The position numbers were made by a program, and so were the translations under genes. Positions 28,766-30,589 of a stretch of DNA of 30,589 nt are shown piece after piece (position 1 is the stretch's first letter; every line of letters starts with the position of its first letter). Under the pieces are notes generated by a model that saw only the letters and a program-made list of their open reading frames with translations, was not told the DNA's origin and did no database searches. This DNA is from a virus: positions 1 to 30,589 of IMG/VR virus record IMGVR_UViG_3300033552_000043. One strand, written 5' to 3'.

Positions 28766-29688
28766 TGAATATCATCGTACCAATCACTATAGTGGATTCT
28801 GCTATTAAGGCAGGAACCTCTATAGCTGAACCAGCTACAGGAGAAACCGCTTGGGTGTCCTCTGGGACATACGTTGTGGGTGACCTACGTATTCGTGCAA
28901 CGACCCACAGGGTTTATGCGTGTGTGCAGGGTCATACAGGCCGTGCTGCCTTGCCAGAAGTTGACTCAGCTTTCTGGTTAGATAAAAGCCCAACACAGCG
29001 TTATGCCCCATTTGACATCTATACGACAACTGCTGTAAACACTACAGGCTCAATCACCTATGTTCTTCAAGTAGGATTTTTCAATGCCTTGAGTTTTTAC
29101 GGCTTGGTTGGTGGATCTTTGGTTGCGACTATAAGGGCCGCGCCAGGGGGCGCGGTTCTTTACACCTCGACTACGGAGCTATTCTCGCAAGCACCGGGCA
29201 TCTATGAGTTGCTGTTTACTAACACGGCTCAGATTGCCCGTGTAGTTTTACGTGACCTACCTATTAGCCCAACTGCAGAATTAACTGTAGTAGTTAACGG
29301 CGGGACAGGTATTCCTGTTGGTCTGGGTATGCTCAATATCGGGGACTATCGTCAACTCGTCGGGCAAAGTGCCTTAGGTGGAACGCAGTATGGCGCTTCA
29401 GCAGACCCCAAGAGTTATAGCTATATAAAGTTCAATGAAGACGGTACATCTGTTATCAAGCGCAGAGGCTCTTCTACTGATATGAGGGGCACTGTTCTTC
29501 TTGATGTAGTAGAGGCTTCAAGTGCTGTTGATCTTGTACAAAGGGTGTTGGACATTCCTGTCTCATGCATTGCAACTGATGAAAGAGGCTACGACTACCT
29601 TAACGTATTCGGCCTGATCAGTGGGTCAATGGTTGCAACAGGACCGGCCCACGCTGAATTTTCATTTCAAGTTAAAGGATTTATTTAA
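28765..29688 (+). CDS. Minor/distal tail protein with carbohydrate-binding-like module
   Basis: This 307-residue beta-rich protein follows the tape measure gene, where distal tail or baseplate proteins sit. Residues about 29-75 (WVSSGTYVVGDLRIR, YACVQGHTG, FWLDKSP) match the W...Y..GD.....Y.C...H.G...W pattern of small chitin/carbohydrate-binding modules. The C-terminal part repeats short strands and ends AEFSFQVKGFI. It overlaps both neighbours by one base (TAATG). It may help adsorption or join the tube to the tail tip. Confidence 0.65.
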   Translation: MNIIVPITIVDSAIKAGTSIAEPATGETAWVSSGTYVVGDLRIRATTHRVYACVQGHTGRAALPEVDSAFWLDKSPTQRYAPFDIYTTTAVNTTGSITYVLQVGFFNALSFYGLVGGSLVATIRAAPGGAVLYTSTTELFSQAPGIYELLFTNTAQIARVVLRDLPISPTAELTVVVNGGTGIPVGLGMLNIGDYRQLVGQSALGGTQYGASADPKSYSYIKFNEDGTSVIKRRGSSTDMRGTVLLDVVEASSAVDLVQRVLDIPVSCIATDERGYDYLNVFGLISGSMVATGPAHAEFSFQVKGFI

Positions 29689-30589
29689 TGCCTACCCCAG
29701 CACCGGCAATTACAGCCATACCGGATTTCCCGTCACTTGCTGATCGGACTACTTATAATGCCAAGGCTTTTGCCTGGGCCACATCGCTTAAAACAGCCAC
29801 GGCACCAGAGCTTGTCGCCCTGGGCACGAACATCTACAACAACGCTGTAGAGGTTGCCGCATCTGCTGCCACTCTAAACACAAAAGCCAGTGAAGCCTCT
29901 ACCAGCGCCAGCACAGCTACGACTCAAGCCAGTGCGTCCAGCGTATCCGCTGCAGCCTCTGAAGCCAGTCGCATTGCAGGCAGTAAATTAAACCTTGGCA
30001 GCAAGACCTCTGACCCTGCGCTGGACAATCAAGGTAGCGCACTCCTCACTGGCGCACTTTATTTCAATACCACCTCAAATGGTACGAGGATTTATAACGG
30101 TGTCAGTTGGCAATCTGCCGCAGGGGTTGTTTCTCCCAACTTTACTATTCTGAGAGAAACCCAAACTGCTACCGCAGGCCAGACAGTATTTAATCTGGTC
30201 AATTCCTACATCGTTGGCACTAACGCAGTAATGGTTTACATCAACGGTGTGCGTCAGTTTTCTGATGCTTACGTTGAAACCAACAGTACAACAATCACCT
30301 TCACTGGCCCCCTGTCTGTTGGTGATAGTGTACTTTTTGAAGCTGGCGTAACCGCAGTGGGGACAAACGTAGCGGCGGGTAATGTCACGTTCAGTCCTGC
30401 TGGTGGTGTCGCTGCTACCAATGCTCAGGCGGCTATAGCTGAGTTGGGTGCGCGGGTGGTTGCTGGTAAAGGTGCGAACATCTTCACAGGTGCCCAAGAC
30501 TACGCCACTGGTGCAGCCCTCGCCAGCGCCGCCACAGTCAATCTCGACACTGCTACAGGTAATCGCGTACACATCACAGGCACAACGGC
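29688..30589 (+). CDS. Tail fibre protein (partial, runs off the window)
   Basis: The frame opens at an ATG overlapping the previous stop (TAATG) and stays open for 300 codons to the window end. The N-terminus (ITAIPDFPSLADRTTYNAKA) resembles tail-anchoring segments of phage fibres. Residues about 55-100 form an Ala/Ser/Thr-rich helix of the SEASTSASTATTQAS type. GALYFNTTSNGTRIYNGVSW and VMVYINGVRQ are common fibre beta-structure segments, so this is a receptor-binding fibre or its shaft. The C-terminal tip lies outside. Confidence 0.85.
   Translation, partial: MPTPAPAITAIPDFPSLADRTTYNAKAFAWATSLKTATAPELVALGTNIYNNAVEVAASAATLNTKASEASTSASTATTQASASSVSAAASEASRIAGSKLNLGSKTSDPALDNQGSALLTGALYFNTTSNGTRIYNGVSWQSAAGVVSPNFTILRETQTATAGQTVFNLVNSYIVGTNAVMVYINGVRQFSDAYVETNSTTITFTGPLSVGDSVLFEAGVTAVGTNVAAGNVTFSPAGGVAATNAQAAIAELGARVVAGKGANIFTGAQDYATGAALASAATVNLDTATGNRVHITGTT

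Overview
The window is a continuous stretch of a tailed double-stranded DNA phage or prophage genome. The late genes point to a long-tailed siphovirus: a large terminase, a portal, an S49-type capsid protease, lambda D-like and E-like capsid proteins, a tail tube protein, a frameshifted tail chaperone pair and a 1986-residue tape measure. Shine-Dalgarno sites of the AAGGAG type, sigma70-like promoters and proteobacterial-style tail fibre sequence suggest a Gram-negative, probably proteobacterial, host. The exact host cannot be read from the sequence.

Layout. Positions 1-1785 carry a MazG-like NTP pyrophosphohydrolase, small unknown proteins and a small serine recombinase on the plus strand. 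Positions 1798-2140 have no convincing gene. They hold two terminators and a leftward consensus promoter that appears to make an RNA of about 260 nt without an ORF. Positions 2156-4993 form a leftward group: PhoH-like ATPase, HNH-type endonuclease, ClpP-like protease, SLOG/DUF2493 protein and a 32-residue membrane peptide. A divergent control region (about 5000-5236) separates it from a rightward run of short, overlapping genes (5237-6071), including a peptide that is more than half Asp/Glu. Then come a putative small terminase gene, a tRNA-Thr(UGU) and a structured non-coding stretch ending in a strong terminator.

Packaging and head genes (7868-14406) run terL, portal, protease, scaffold-like, decoration protein and major capsid protein. 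A cassette of fibre-like, alanine-rich and repeat proteins (14512-18309) lies between the capsid gene and the head-tail connector genes (18380-20061). Tail genes follow: tail tube, chaperones G and GT made by a -1 slip on AAATTTT, tape measure, distal tail protein and a tail fibre cut by the window end.

The most distinctive feature is a set of four homing-endonuclease-like genes placed between essential genes: one HNH and three GIY-YIG, two of them with triple zinc-ribbon-like repeats. Each of the three GIY-YIG genes begins inside potential RNA structure. One has a 15-bp stem whose loop can pair for 10 bp with the Shine-Dalgarno site. One has a perfect 21-bp hairpin that encloses the ribosome site and start codon and overlaps a terminator. 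One has a hairpin with the Shine-Dalgarno in its loop and no canonical start codon nearby. Several promoters share a form close to TTGACAGAA-N12-TGTAnnAT, which suggests one coordinated promoter class. All functional calls come from reading motifs by eye; no searches or folding calculations were run.
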